DNA from: Stereocaulon alpinum
Taxonomy: Eukaryota > Ascomycota > Lecanoromycetes > Lecanorales > Stereocaulaceae
Reading direction: 5' to 3'
DNA length: 33,576 bases
NCBI GenBank assembly: GCA_018257865.1
Contig: JAEUBA010000173.1
Coordinates: forward strand, 1-33,576
The position numbers were made by a program, and so were the translations under genes. Below the pieces are notes generated by a model. That model was not told the DNA's origin. It did no database searches and worked only from the letters and a program-made list of their open reading frames with translations. Position 1 is the first letter of the stretch; each line of letters begins with the position of its first letter. Positions 1-11,947 of this stretch are shown here, piece after piece.

Positions 1-368
1 GCGCTCAGCGCTATAATAAAGTTAAAGGATATAGAAGAATACAGCAGGGTCCTTAAGAGCTAAGTATAGTACGAAGGGCGTATATTATAGTTAGTATTAG
101 AAATAATGTTATAGAGCGCTCAGTATAATATTAAAGAACATAGTTAAGAGTTACCGGTGTTAAGGAGGCCTAGGGTGTAATCCCCAGACCAAAAGTAATT
201 ATATTATTAAGGATAAGCAGGAGTTTTTATCTAGGCACTATACTATAGTTTCTCTTACAGCTAGGAAAGGCACACTACGTGTACCATCTACTAGTTTCAC
301 AAATAATGTAATAGAACACCCTCATTAGTATATATAGATACTAGAATAGGCGTATAAACCAATCAATC
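1..368 (+). mobile_element. Element X, copy X3 (3' end; 5' part outside window)
   Basis: This matches, base for base apart from scattered transitions, the last 372 bp of the complete X copy at 21640-22829. It ends in the same 3' signature (ACTAGAATAGGCGTATAAA) followed by a short CAAT-type tail at about 350-368. No coding capacity is visible. RIP damage is mild: many TG and CA dinucleotides survive. The element has no terminal inverted repeats or LTRs. Its 3' end is shared with the LINE at 15234-21462, so LINE-driven mobilisation is likely (inference). The upstream target-site duplication would lie before base 1. Confidence 0.85.
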
Positions 369-1498
369 AAACTATTTGCCTATCACGGCACACCGTATTT
401 ACCCCTCGTTCAGCAATTACATTAAGGAAACTTTATCATCTTGGCACACTCCGATTTGATTTGATTCTGCGATTTTATCTATTTGATAATCTCACTACCA
501 CCGGACCTTATCGCAAGCTGGAAACGTTATTGAGTAGACTTCGTACACAGGATTAATACTTGAGCTCTGTTTCAACCAATCCGCAAAGGTATTTCATCGA
601 GGCTTTGATAGATGATCGACGGGGATGGCGATGGGCACGATAGCAGGGACAGTTTTTTCTGCGATTCGGATCATGATCCGCCCTTATACGCTGCAGGCTT
701 ACATTCCTCAGAGACTGAGCGAACTGGTTCAAAGAGGATTACGGACGCTCTCAGGCAAAATTTGGAGGACAATCAAGTGAGGTATGTATAAGTCCAGACT
801 CGGTAGCAAGCGCCGGATTCCCTCTGCGTAAGCACAATGATATTCAAAAGCATGAGCAGCAGGAGGCCCGCCCACTCCCTATCCTCACTCAAACGAATGA
901 CGTCTTCGAAGGGAGACATTAAGTGACTGGCACGTATCTGCACATAGCCGTATTTGATAGATCTTCATCATCCAGACTTCGGAATTCGGAATATAAGACC
1001 TCACCAGTGTGGACTTCTGCATCTGATGAAAAGAACGCTATTCACACGTTGCGGATGACGGCCCGATGTCCTAACGCGGCAGACGATGTATATGTATTAG
1101 CTTTTCAAGTCCACCATTGTACTCACTCACAACAGCACCAAGTTTTTTTATTAGATTCCAGGGACCGGGAACCGATTAAGATAAAAATGCTACTACAGAT
1201 GTTTTTGTCAATACCTAGGACAAAAAGCGTGTGAGTGCGAAGGGAGACATCTGTTGAAAGGTACGTCAGCATGCAAGAATGCCAATCTCTGGCACCTCAT
1301 AAATAAAGCTTGTGATAGCACTGAGACCAGAAATTGGATGTTGCTCGCGTCCATTTTCGCTATTAACAAAAGCCTAGTACACATATTATGCTATGAAGTA
1401 TCTGTCTCCAAGGGCATCAATCTCGCAACGTCACAGTTAAAAATCCGTCTCCCTACAACCATCCAACTTCTATCCTTCCACCATCCGTTCCCTCAGAC
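369..1498. other. Intergenic, downstream of the PKS
   Basis: There is no supported gene here. Base composition is normal, with TG and CA abundant, so this is not RIP-mutated repeat. A 51-codon ATG frame on the plus strand (625-780) and longer open stretches without ATG (for example 923-1234) show no recognisable domain. The 3' untranslated region of the PKS must lie in the right part, on the minus strand. An AATAAA-like signal for that strand is visible near 1147-1153, about 350 bp past the stop, but its use is unproven. Confidence 0.5.
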
Positions 1499-4400
1499 TC
1501 ACAAGCTAGTTGCGCGCCATTTCTCGCATAACTTCGAGTTGCGGACAACCGTCTCAGTCAAAGTGGCCAGCGTATTGTCCGCCAATAGATCCATCAGAAT
1601 AACGGTGGCTTCAGTCTCTCGCCCAATCCAATTGCGCAACTCCACAGCGACCAGTGAGTCACTACCATACGCACCAAGGGCTTTATCAGGACTGAGGTCC
1701 TCTTCATCGATCATCAGCACCGTTGAGAACTTGGCCGCAAGGCAGTCGTATATTACTTTCTTAGCGTCAGCCAAGGACTCCGCCTCTGCCAACCCTTTCC
1801 GGGCAGAGAACGCCACAGCGCCGCTCTTGACATCTTTCTGCTGCGTGCTCTTCTTGACGCGCAAATGAGAGAACAGCGGATCGTGGCTCCAGAAACTCTG
1901 AGCCTCGCCTCCAGTACATTGCAGGCCAGTGATGGTGGAATAATTCGAGTCTTTGCCAACGTGGCCGCTGATCGCAGCGTCAAGGATCGCAAGAAGCTCT
2001 TTCTCGTTGATCTCTGCACCCATCACCCTTCTCATCTGCTCCTGCATTTCGGGGCCCCGTACCGCAAGATAACCTACGTCTGACACTGCACCAAGGTCAA
2101 TGGTGCTGGCCGCCAGGCCCAGCGATTCGCGATACGAGGCGAATGCTTCGAGGAATGTGGTTGTCGCGCAGTATGCAGATTGTCCATGGTTGCCAATGAG
2201 ACCAGTAATAGAAGCGATGGAAACGAAGAAGTCGAGGTCGTTGTTCAAGAGCGTATTGTGAAGATTCCAGGCACCCTCTACCTTGGGCCGTATAACTGCC
2301 ATATACTCTTCGTAGGTATAATTCTCAAACAATGCGCTCTGGGTAACGGGTCAGTGACAGTCTAGTAATGGAGTGTAAGAGGCACGTACTCGATTATCCA
2401 TGGCGCCGTGTATAATTCCCCGAATAGCTGGCAAATGCTTCAAGCCGTCTCCGATGAGTCCGTTGACTTGCTCTTTGTTCGTTACATCGCATTTGTAAGG
2501 CATAACCATGGTTCCTCGATCTCGCAACTCTTCAATCAAGTTTGTCATATTCGCGTCCGCTTTCCCACTGCGAGAGGCTAATATGATATACTTTGCTCCC
2601 TGGTCGGTCAACCATCTTGCGAACGAGTATGCTAGGCCGCCTGACCCTCCAGTGATGACAAAAGTCGCATCTGGACGTATCGATGACATCGCAACCTTCC
2701 TGGGCATGAGCTGGCGTCCAATCAGTAAATGTGATCCCGCCACCGATAGTTCGCAAGGAAAAGCAACAACATACCATAACACGATCATCTCGCTCTGGAC
2801 GAAGCACGATCTTTCCAATATGGTCACCGCCCTGCATAGTTCGAAAAGCTGTTTCGATCTTCGAATATGGAATGACTGCAATTGGGGACACTGGTCTGAG
2901 TACGCCTTTTGAATGAAGATCGATTGATTTGAGCAAGAGATCTTTCATGAGGGTAGGCTTCTCATACGAAAGCGCGAGCAGGTCAACTGCAGCATATGTT
3001 CGGTTGTGAATGAACGGCTGCATCTCAAGCTTCTTGTTAGCCAAGATATCAGATTTTCCCAATTCAACAAATCGCCCAAAGTGCGCGATGCACCTCCATG
3101 TTGCACGGAGTGCGTCACCTGAGAGAGAATTCAATGCCACGTCGACGCCTCTCTGGCGTGTGATGTTCATGATGCCATCTTCGAAAGAGACGTCTCTGGA
3201 GAAGAAGATATGGTCCTCGCGCAAGCCATACTTGTTCATGATGAATTCTTTCTTTTTCGCGTTTCCGACCGTGGCAAAAATCTCTGCGCCGAGTGATTGA
3301 GATAGCATGATGGCTGCCTGGCCTACGCCTCCGGCGGCAGCGTGGATCAAGATCGTTTCACCTTTGCAAAGATGGGCCACGTTCACTAAAGAATGGTACA
3401 CCGTGGTACAGATCACGGGCAATGAAGCTGCCTCGTCAAAGTTGGTGGTGTCAGGAACCCTGACTGCGCACGAAGCTGCACAGCGGACCACAGTCGCGAA
3501 AGCTGCGTTTGCGAGGGCGCAGACTCGATCACCTACTGCGAGATCGAAAACATTGCTACCGACGGCTGTGATTACTCCGGCGCAGTCGTTCCCAAAATTT
3601 TCGTACGGTACTTTTCCTAATGCTGCCATCACATCTCGAAAATTGAGTGCGGATGCTTTCACCTGGATTTGAATATCATCTGGATTCAGGGGCCCCTCAA
3701 AGCTCTCATCTTCGGCAAAATAGAACGTGTCTAAGAGGCCTGGAGTCTCGATTTTCAGCGTCACAGCTTGGTTACCTTCTACATATGTTTGATACTCCGG
3801 CACCGGGTCCTGTGTCACCTTCTGGACGCATTGGTCCATCTCTGTATCTTGGACGACCCGAGGGACGTATAACCGACCGTCTCTTTCTAGATATTCAGCC
3901 TCCGGAGATTTGTTCTCAAAGTGAGTTTCCGAGGTAAAAGCTGCCTGGTAAAGGTTGGCAATGACCTCGGAAGTGCGTGACGCCGGGAGCTTATGCTCTT
4001 CGTCCAAGTCTAGTGTGACCAGTCTGATAGCCGGATTCTCGGATCGAATGCATCTCGCCAGGCCGACAGCCATGTTTGATTCAGGGGTTGATGATTTCAT
4101 CTGACCACCTTGGACGACCCATAGAACGCCAGCTGCGGAGCATAGATTTTGAACAGCTTGGAAGTCTGGAGCAGAAAGATTGGCAAGCATAGGACGTTCG
4201 AGCTCGTCTAAGAAAATGCAATGGCTGTCTTTGACATCTGCTTGGGAGATTTGCGCGAGACTAATGATCTGCGGAGCTCGCCCAAGAGTAGCACTCAATC
4301 TCTCTTTGAGCATGTCGAGAGATAATCGGCTAGATTGACGACTTTGTATGATGACAAGATCTTTCGGAGCTTTGTAAGACTTGGGGACTGATGCCGTTGA

Positions 4401-7400
4401 CAGCATGACGCTGTGAGATTGCACAACCTCCCCGGGATAGGCCTGCAGGCTACGATCAAGCCCAGAGAATCCTGAAGCTTGGAGGAGAGAATCCCACTGT
4501 GTCTCCATGAGAAGAGGACCGTCCGTCCGATATTCCTCCTCGCCTACTGCTTGTCAGCACGATCTGATGACCTAAGAGAGGTTTATATGGCCTCATCACT
4601 AAGGGAAGACCCACCTGCCCACCACCCAGGAATTGTGGCAAATGGGAAAAATTGAGCCCTAATATTGGTGATTTCAACTAGCAGGAGCTTGCCGCCAGGC
4701 TTGAGTAGTTTGCGCACGTTACCCAATGTCCGCGTCATCCGCGTTGTTGCATGCAACACGTTTGCAGCAATAACCAAGTCAAACGCTTCTGATTCGAAAT
4801 CTTGACTGATCGGACACTCTTCAATGTTCAGCCTACGGTAACTCACAAAGGTACTCCAAGGTCTAAGCTTTTCTTGCGCATTCTCGAAGAACCCACTGGA
4901 TATATCAGTGAAAACGTAGTCGTGAAATCGTGGCACCTGGCCTGACACCCCGCCTAGCTTTTCGAGGACCGAGAGTGTAACCCCTCCTGTTCCTGCACCA
5001 ATCTCGAGCACCCTAAGGTTCGGATTTTCATGAGCTAGGTTATCGACAAGCAGAGCCGCTTGCTTGTTGTTGCGAATAAGCGGGCCAGAATGCCTGTAGA
5101 ATTTTTCCAGCAGGCCGTCCTCCAGCATCAAAGAGAGAGTATCCACGCCGTTTAATAAGATATCCGCAATGTTTTGGCCTATCTTGCACGTGAATTCGCC
5201 AGAGACGTCACGAGAGCGCACCATCTCCAAGAATTCTTTACGCTCAGAGTTGCTGGCAGAATCCCATTGCGCTTCCAAAATGGGGTTCTCCCCTCGTTTC
5301 GCTGACTTGAGTTGCCTTTGCATCAAGCGATAGAATCTCTTATGATGTTGCTGGAGGGTGTCGTAATGAGCATCGGTGATGTCTTTGAGTGCGTTCTCAA
5401 AGCAGAAGAGCGCTGCCCGTTCCAGATCTTTCATGATACTCATCTCGTCGCTGGCAGCTTTTTCGATCGCAAAGTGCTCTTGAAAGTCTTTGGGCTCCAG
5501 TAAGTCCAGGCACGGCTCCCAATGCATCTTTGAGTAAATGGACTTTTCTCTTTTCTTTTTGGTCGATTGACCATCAGACAGGGAAACCATCACTAAGCCA
5601 TCAAAAGTGATGACAGGGAGCTTTTCAGACTCGTTAGGGTCAATTACGATAACTGATTTCACGAGTCGTTCCGAAGGGTAAGGTGATGTTGCACTGGTCC
5701 CGAACACTCTGACATGATCACAATCTTGCGCTCTAGGGTCACGACGGACACAGAAATTCTTGATAAACGTCGGAAGATAAAGTCCTTTGACCTCAGTCTG
5801 ACCTGCGCCCAGTAACGGCCAGACCACCTGAAGACAATTATCGAGGAAAGCAGGGTGCACAATCAAAGGAGTTTCGTATTGCCGTGGCATTGTGGACGCG
5901 GTGTCTGGACTGCGAACGCACCCCAGCGCGTGTTGGCCACCAGTGCGGCATTCTGCAAGCATTGTCATGGTAGGACCATAATCGATCCCTATGTTGCTAG
6001 CAGCTTCGTATATCTTCTGACTGTCAACCTTTGTCACGCAAGCAGACTCGACCTCGCGTATCTGATCCTGGCGTCTCGACTGGGCAAGACTGGATGAATT
6101 GGCCCCTTCGACATCGTTACCCTTTCTATCGCTGAGCGCTGCAACTTGGCCTTTGCAGTGCTCTATCCAGCCCGCGTCCTTGGTCCAAGACGATATCTTG
6201 AACTCATACCAAGATTCCGACGATGTCTCCGAGTTCTCATCATGAAGTCTTAAGGTAAGGATCATCTCGACATCCACGCCCTCAGGAATGATGAGAGGCT
6301 GATTATTGGATATCTCTCGAAGTTCGATCTTGGCGTAATCAGCGTTTCGAGATTCTGCGTGCTGCCTCTTGGCTTCTACCGCCATTGCTACATAGCCCGC
6401 AAAAGGAAAGACGGCATTTGATCGGACTCGATGATGCCGTAACTAGATTATCTAGTCAGCGTCTATTCAATCAACACAACATGGTGAGGCAGGTGAGAGA
6501 TAGTAGATTTACCCAAGGTATGTCATCCAGGCGTAGGATATTGCGCCACCGGGGTTCAAGATTGCTCGAATCTGCTGTGAGTGTCCCCAAGATATCATTC
6601 CTTGGACGCGGAGTCATACGATGACTATCGCTAATGCGCGTTTCGTGCCAGAACTCGGTTTCGTGGTTCCAGGGATATGGGGGCAGGTCCGAGAGTACTT
6701 TTGGTTTTGGCGCTCCTTGTGGAAAGTTCACTGCCGACATGTCGAGTGAGCATCCTTTGATGAACAATTCGGAAGCCAACTTCAGCGTGCTCGTTGCAGA
6801 ATTTTCTTTTCTGAAGAGAGCAGAGCTATATCCTATCTTCTGCTTCGTCTTCGGAGCGGCGCCGAGAATATCGCGGATGGGTCCTTTTAAGGCTGAATGA
6901 GGCCCGATCTCTATCAGATGAGTGACTGAATCTTGTGGTGCTGATCCATCCTGATCCGCAAAGCAGCAGCTGAGAAGCGAGCTTGCAAACTCTACGGGCG
7001 ACTTGAGATTGCTCACCCAGTAGGATGTCCCTAGGGCGAGAGTGCTTGTTCTCCTTCCCATTAGCGAGGAATAAAACTGTACACCCCTCGATGAGGCCGG
7101 CTTGATATTCCCGATTGCTTTTCGGTATTCTTCGGCTACAAGATCCATCTGAGGCGAATGGTAAGCAACATCCACAGGAAGTCTTCGAGCGAAGAATTTC
7201 CTCTTCTCAGCAACGGCTTGCAACTCGTCTATAGCGCTTGCATCGCCTGATGCTGTGACGCTGGAAGGACTGTTGATGCAAGCAACAACGACTTGACCAT
7301 GCTTGAGTTCATCTATCATGGAAGTGGCCTCTTGTTGGCTGGTACCTATGGCTAACATCGCTCCTTTGATTTTTGGAAAGCTCTCCTTCACTTGTGCCGC

Positions 7401-9904
7401 GACTGTACCTCTGTAATACGCGATGGACAGGCATGCTTCGAACGTCAATGCGCCAGCAGCGAATGCAGCGGCAATCTCGCCGCTGGAATGGCCAGTCACA
7501 GCGTGAGGGCGGATGCTCCACGAGTGGAGAAGCTGTACCAGTGCTAACTGGATAGCTGTGCAAGCTGGTTGGCTGACATGAGCCTGCTGAACTGAAGATG
7601 GTTCTGTATCGTTGTATAACATATCTAGATCGGCTGGTCAGAAATCTTCTATCTATCATTCAGAGCGGCACAAACCAATGAGCGACCACGAAGCTCCGAG
7701 AGTGATCAGATATTTGTCTGCAGCTGCGATGGCCGATGAGAACACCGAGTGGGTTTCGAACAGCTCCCGGCCCATGCCTTGCCAATTGGCGCCTTGGCCG
7801 GTGAAGACATACCCTAATTTTGGCGCTTTCGTAGTTCGAGATGGTACCCGCTCTTGAGAGTCCAGCTCTTTTATCAGGTCGTCTGCCGTCAGTGCGAGCA
7901 GCGCGATTTTCCACGGTAACAAAGACCGCCGTTGTCCTAGAGTGAAAGCCAGATTCGGCATCAAATCTTTGGTTGGCTGTATCCTTCGGGTCTTGAGATA
8001 CTGCTTCAGAGCTTCCATTTGGGACTTTACGCTGGTCTCGTCGTTAGCGGTCAGGACGAAAAGATGATGAGCAGCAGTATCGGGATCGTCCGAAACACTG
8101 GGTAACCGGTCCCCGTTCAGGTGATAATTGCTGCTGATCAGAGTAATACCGTTCGATCGATCGCTAAAACCTGAAGCCTCCTCGAGTATGACGTGTGCAT
8201 TACTCCCACCGAAACCCAAGTTGTTGACAGAAACTCTTCTCACGCCTTTGCTTTCCCATTTCAACGCCGAGGTAGGAACCTGCATGTGGTCAGTGGAAAA
8301 TCTGAAATACATTTTCCCTTGATCTGATTCGATCTGATCTGACCATGGCGATTTATTGATTTGATCGCGATAGCATTTTAACAAGTTTACAGTGTCTTGA
8401 GTAAAGAGTCAGTACGTACCTTCAAGGACTGTCCGAGTGAACTGATCTTGGGATTTGGTGTCTTGAAATTGGCGTTTGGTAAGATGACTTGGTTTTCCAG
8501 CATCAATGCCGCTTTAATCACCGACACTATACCGCTCACGCCCTCGAGGTGGCCAAAATTTGATTTGGCGGATCCAATGAAAACAGGATCTTGAGGCTGC
8601 GCATTTTTGCCGACCGTAGCTGCGAATGCGGCTGCTTCCAGAGGATCACCCACCGTTGTTCCTGTCCCATGAGCTTCAACGTATCTAGTGTCAGCTGGGT
8701 CCAGGCCCGCAGAATCGTAGACTGATCGGACCAATGCCGCTTGGGCATCAGTACTTGGCAACGAGATGCCCTGGGTCCTGCCGTCTTGATTCATGCCAGT
8801 ATTACGGATGATTGCCCGTATGTTGTCACCAGAATCGATTGCGTCTTGTAGAGGTTTCAAAACTACACAGGATGTTCCTTCACCAGGTCCGAATCCTCCA
8901 GAAACACGTTCATCGAAGGGATAACACTTCCCTTCCGCGGAGTAAAACCTGAGCTAATCAGCACGTCTCAAAAATGACCTTCGTCTCAAAAACGATGTCG
9001 CGCAGCAACCTTGATGATTTACGAGCCAATTTACGATCTTGGAGAACAAAACATGTATGACTTGGTGGCTCACCGTCATACACAATACTATGCTTGAGAA
9101 AGATAAGGAAAGGATTTTCTTACATTGAAGAGGAGACAGACGCCATCACCTCCGGCATGAGGTTCAAATGAGAGCCACCAACAATAGCTTGGCTAACTTC
9201 ACCGGCTCGGAGGCTTTGACATGCCAGATGTAAAGCAGCTAGGCCCGACGAGCAGGCCGTATCGATGGTTGCACTCGGTCCTCGAAGGTCGAAAAAGTAA
9301 GAAATTCTGTTCGCAAGGAGCGAGTCCGCGCATCCCATATACTGCAACCTTGGTGCCGTCTCAAAATCTTTCAAGCAGTGAAGTTCATAATGAGATAATG
9401 AACCTCCGACGTAGACGCCCACATCACTTCCGACAACAGAACTCAAAGGGATACCACTGTTTTCGAGCGCCTCGTAAGTGCATTCCAAAAGCATTCGATG
9501 GCGAGGGTCAACGGATTTTGCCTCCTCTGCCGTTATATTGAAGAAAGGAGCATCGAAAGCGGCCACACTGTCCTTCAAAAAGTGGGCGCCCTTCAGGTGA
9601 AACTATATCAAACAGTAAGCCAATTGATTGAACAATATGGTCGTTTTTGCCTTACGGTACCAGCTTTCTCAGGATTTGGATGGTGAAAAGCTGCAGTGTT
9701 TACCCTCCCTTTCGGGAACTCAGTCCACGAATTACGAGCGTTATAGCAGAAATCCCAAAAGCTTTCGAGATCTGAGACATCGCCAGGGAGGCGACATGCC
9801 ATTCCCACAATAGCGATTGGCATCGGCGGCTCTCTATGTCTTTGCTGGTCAGCTCTGCCATTGTTAGAGAATCCATTAACAGCAACTGCAGACCCTTGTG
9901 GCAT
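1499..9904 (-). CDS. Highly reducing type I polyketide synthase (KS-AT-DH-cMT-ER-KR-ACP)
   Basis: Iterative fungal HR-PKS that should build a reduced, possibly C-methylated chain from malonyl-CoA with SAM and NADPH in the cytosol. Nine exons: 9904-9656, 9602-9124, 8948-8420, 8279-7676, 7624-6513, 6442-4615, 4543-2775, 2710-2390, 2338-1499. All introns are GT-AG, phases agree, and the total is 7,731 nt (2,576 aa). KS (about 27-450) has Cys200 in DTACSSG, His336 in HGTGT and His376 in NFGH. AT has GQGANW (~581) and GHSSGE (Ser667). DH has His995 and Asp1192, with Ser999 where many have Gly (HxxxSxxxxP). cMT has EIGAGTGG at 1471-1478. ER (about 1867-2183) has the AAAGGVG nucleotide motif. KR has TGGSGGLA (~2210), Ser2340 and Tyr2353. 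ACP carries Ser2525 in GSDSL and ends 51 residues later, so there is no thioesterase, reductase or acyltransferase. The start is the first ATG before the KS. No frame damage is seen. The product cannot be predicted. Confidence 0.95.
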
Positions 9905-10277
9905 GATGCTTGAAGCAAAGCGTCAATATTTTGAAAAGCGCCGGAACGAGTGTACCCAAATATAGTGAGTAATGTGAACTATAGAGATCGGAAGTGAGAG
10001 AGCCAATTGTACAGATCGCGTTGGTTTGCCTGTGTACTGTAGGACTATCCAAAAATTCGACTTGGGCCCCGTCCATCTGGCCCGACTGAACCCGTACCTA
10101 TATATACAGTTGAGTTTACTATCAGCCTACGGGACCCTTGTGCTAACAAACTCACTTTACAACATTGCTCGATCGCGATATGACGAGCTCCGTCCAGCAG
10201 GACAACTTTCGATCCAAATGGCTCCACTTTTTTCGACAAGCGCCAAAACGCTAGACTGATTTCAGCAAAGCCAAGGC
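9905..10277 (-). promoter_or_regulatory. Putative PKS promoter region with TATA-like element
   Basis: This is the stretch between the PKS start codon and the end of the small gene upstream. On the minus strand a TATATATAGG element lies at 10107-10098, about 195 bp before the PKS ATG, and a CCAAT-type pentamer lies near 10002-10007 on the plus strand. Both are common by chance, so this is a position-based guess. No convincing binding site for a pathway-specific Zn2Cys6 regulator was recognised. Confidence 0.3.
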
Positions 10278-10630
10278 TCAACGTGCTATCTTAGCTACCC
10301 CAACAGTATAATCGAGGAAGGTGATCTTCCTCATTGAGGTATTTGACCCATCGCTGCATACGAAAACAGCAAACGTGGGGTCAGACGTAGAGAGGTTACC
10401 CATTGATTATAGAAGCTTGCAATTCTGCATGCGCGATGAAGTGTTTCCCATGAACATCTCCCAATGCGTACTTCAACGCCTCACATGGAGAGCGCTCTAG
10501 CAGGACTGAGTTCACACCAAAGAGTACCTACATATCATGATGATGTTGTGCCATCGGAGCATCAGAACTGTCCAAAACCCCATGAGTACTGACCGCGACC
10601 CACCTTGTCAGCGATGATAATTCTTGCCAT
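10278..10630 (-). CDS. Small hypothetical protein, 76 aa, three exons
   Basis: Three exons join in frame: 10630-10604, 10527-10400 and 10353-10278 (231 nt, 76 aa plus TGA). The introns are GTGGGT...ATGTAG (76 bp) and GTAACC...ATGCAG (46 bp, with a CTGAC branch-like site). The start is the ATG in a TACAAAAATGG context. The protein begins MARIIIADKV, has the stretch ALKYALGDVHGKHF in the middle and ends TVGVAKIAR. I do not recognise the family and see no signal peptide or membrane segment. It lies 373 bp upstream of the PKS, on the same strand. It could be a real small gene, the relic of a larger one, or chance. The reason to believe it is that each intron removes a stop or frame break and the residue pattern is protein-like. 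The second intron is at the short end for fungi. Confidence 0.4.
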
Positions 10631-11947
10631 TTTTGTACCCTCTACAAGCTATGTGGAGAGTAGTCTCCCAGGTGTACACGTAAAACGACTCGTCCACTGT
10701 TGTGTGATTGTTTTTTCAAAGCATGTAATGCTCTGCGTTTTTCACGAAAGTCTAAGTGAGGCTGCTTCTCACGGTAGACTAAGTGTTGGAAAAATGGGTA
10801 CTGAGTAAGCCGGTGGGTTTCTGTTGATTGGCCTTGCTTAATGTACTAACTCGTATCTCCAGGACATATTCGGAGGGTCACGGTTGGGAAAGTAGCGAGG
10901 AACCCATCGCATATGGATTTTCTCATGGGAACAGTGAACATGCATGAAAGGCATGGACCTATCTGGGGTGTTGATCATACCTTATTCATTCGACCGTGCA
11001 TCCACGTTAGCAATTGATCTGCCTGATCTGCACTAGGTCGGCCCGAGCCCCTAGGTCGCTAGACTAGCGCTGTTAGTCTATGCTAGTTGAACGTTTGAAC
11101 CGCGCGAAAGATTGCTCCTGATCACTCAACCTGGTCAAAAAATGGGTCTGACCTCTTAGCAGCTGAATTGGTAACTACAAATGAACGATGATACGAGATC
11201 GCGTCATGGGAATGTGTCGGGTGCTTGTTAGCCGGGGGAATTAGTGCAATTAGTGTACTCGTGCTCCGGAACTCGGCCTCGATCCACGAGAGGGTTTAGT
11301 CTAGTTCTCCTTTCTGCGCGTGTGCTGGTGTCTGTCTTGCGGCGGCTGTAGCCTTTCAACGCGCCCTGCGCCGGCGGCGGCGGGTGCACGCCCACCGTTT
11401 TGCGCGCTCGTTGGTGTTTGTGGAGATCATTGGGTCTCAAGATACCGACGGTGTCTGCAGAATTGCAACCATCTACAGCTATATGCGCCGACACCTCAGC
11501 GCCCGGGCTCGGCCTCGTGCAGTGTGCGCTTATAGCTTTTGTCTGAGCATTGGGTGCTGTTCCTGGTAGCCAGCTTTACCCTGCAGCGTCTTTTGCTTCA
11601 GAGTGATGAGAGCAATAGCTGCTAGCCGTCATCGTGCGCCGATGCGAGTCTCGAGGGGCCGCATGGACATATGGATTGACAACCTGAGAACGACATCTTC
11701 ATGCAGTCGACACAGGACTATCTGTGAAGAACTAGCCTGCATCCTCGGTCGATGAAACTATGTTGCCGAGGCTGGACAGCGTTCATCGATCATCACGGAT
11801 CATGTCGTACTCTGGTATCGGTCTGTCGCCTCACATCCAGTATTTTGACGGGGGTACTGTACCTCCCGTCAACAACAATTTGGTCCAAACATCGAAGTCT
11901 CCGCCTGGGCATCAAAGCATTCTCGATCTTCGTCTACTCGTGGAGAA
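10631..11947. other. Intergenic between the small gene and the FSH hydrolase
   Basis: No firmly supported gene. On the plus strand a textbook fungal intron (GTAAGC ... TACTAAC ... CAG, 10805-10862) joins two short open stretches into a 53-codon frame (10728-10804 and 10863-10947) of no known family. From about 11330 to 11420 the sequence is rich in G+C with CGG/GGC runs, and the frames across it look like low-complexity noise. At about 11033-11100 a CTAGGTCG repeat and a small palindrome around GACTAGCGCTG were noted without any known role. The promoter of the downstream hydrolase must lie in the right part; no clear TATA box was seen. Confidence 0.4.

Noticed and set aside
625..780. A 51-residue ATG frame downstream of the PKS
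   Set aside because: Chance length, no recognised motif and no sign of introns or extension.
1254..1868. A 204-codon open frame on the plus strand over the PKS 3' end
   Set aside because: Its right part is antisense to the clearly coding ACP region of the PKS, it lacks a recognisable domain and it does not begin at an ATG.
11228..11569. Several 60-90-codon frames on both strands in a GC-rich patch
   Set aside because: Low-complexity composition (CGG/GGC runs), no domain, and overlapping frames on both strands point to composition, not coding.
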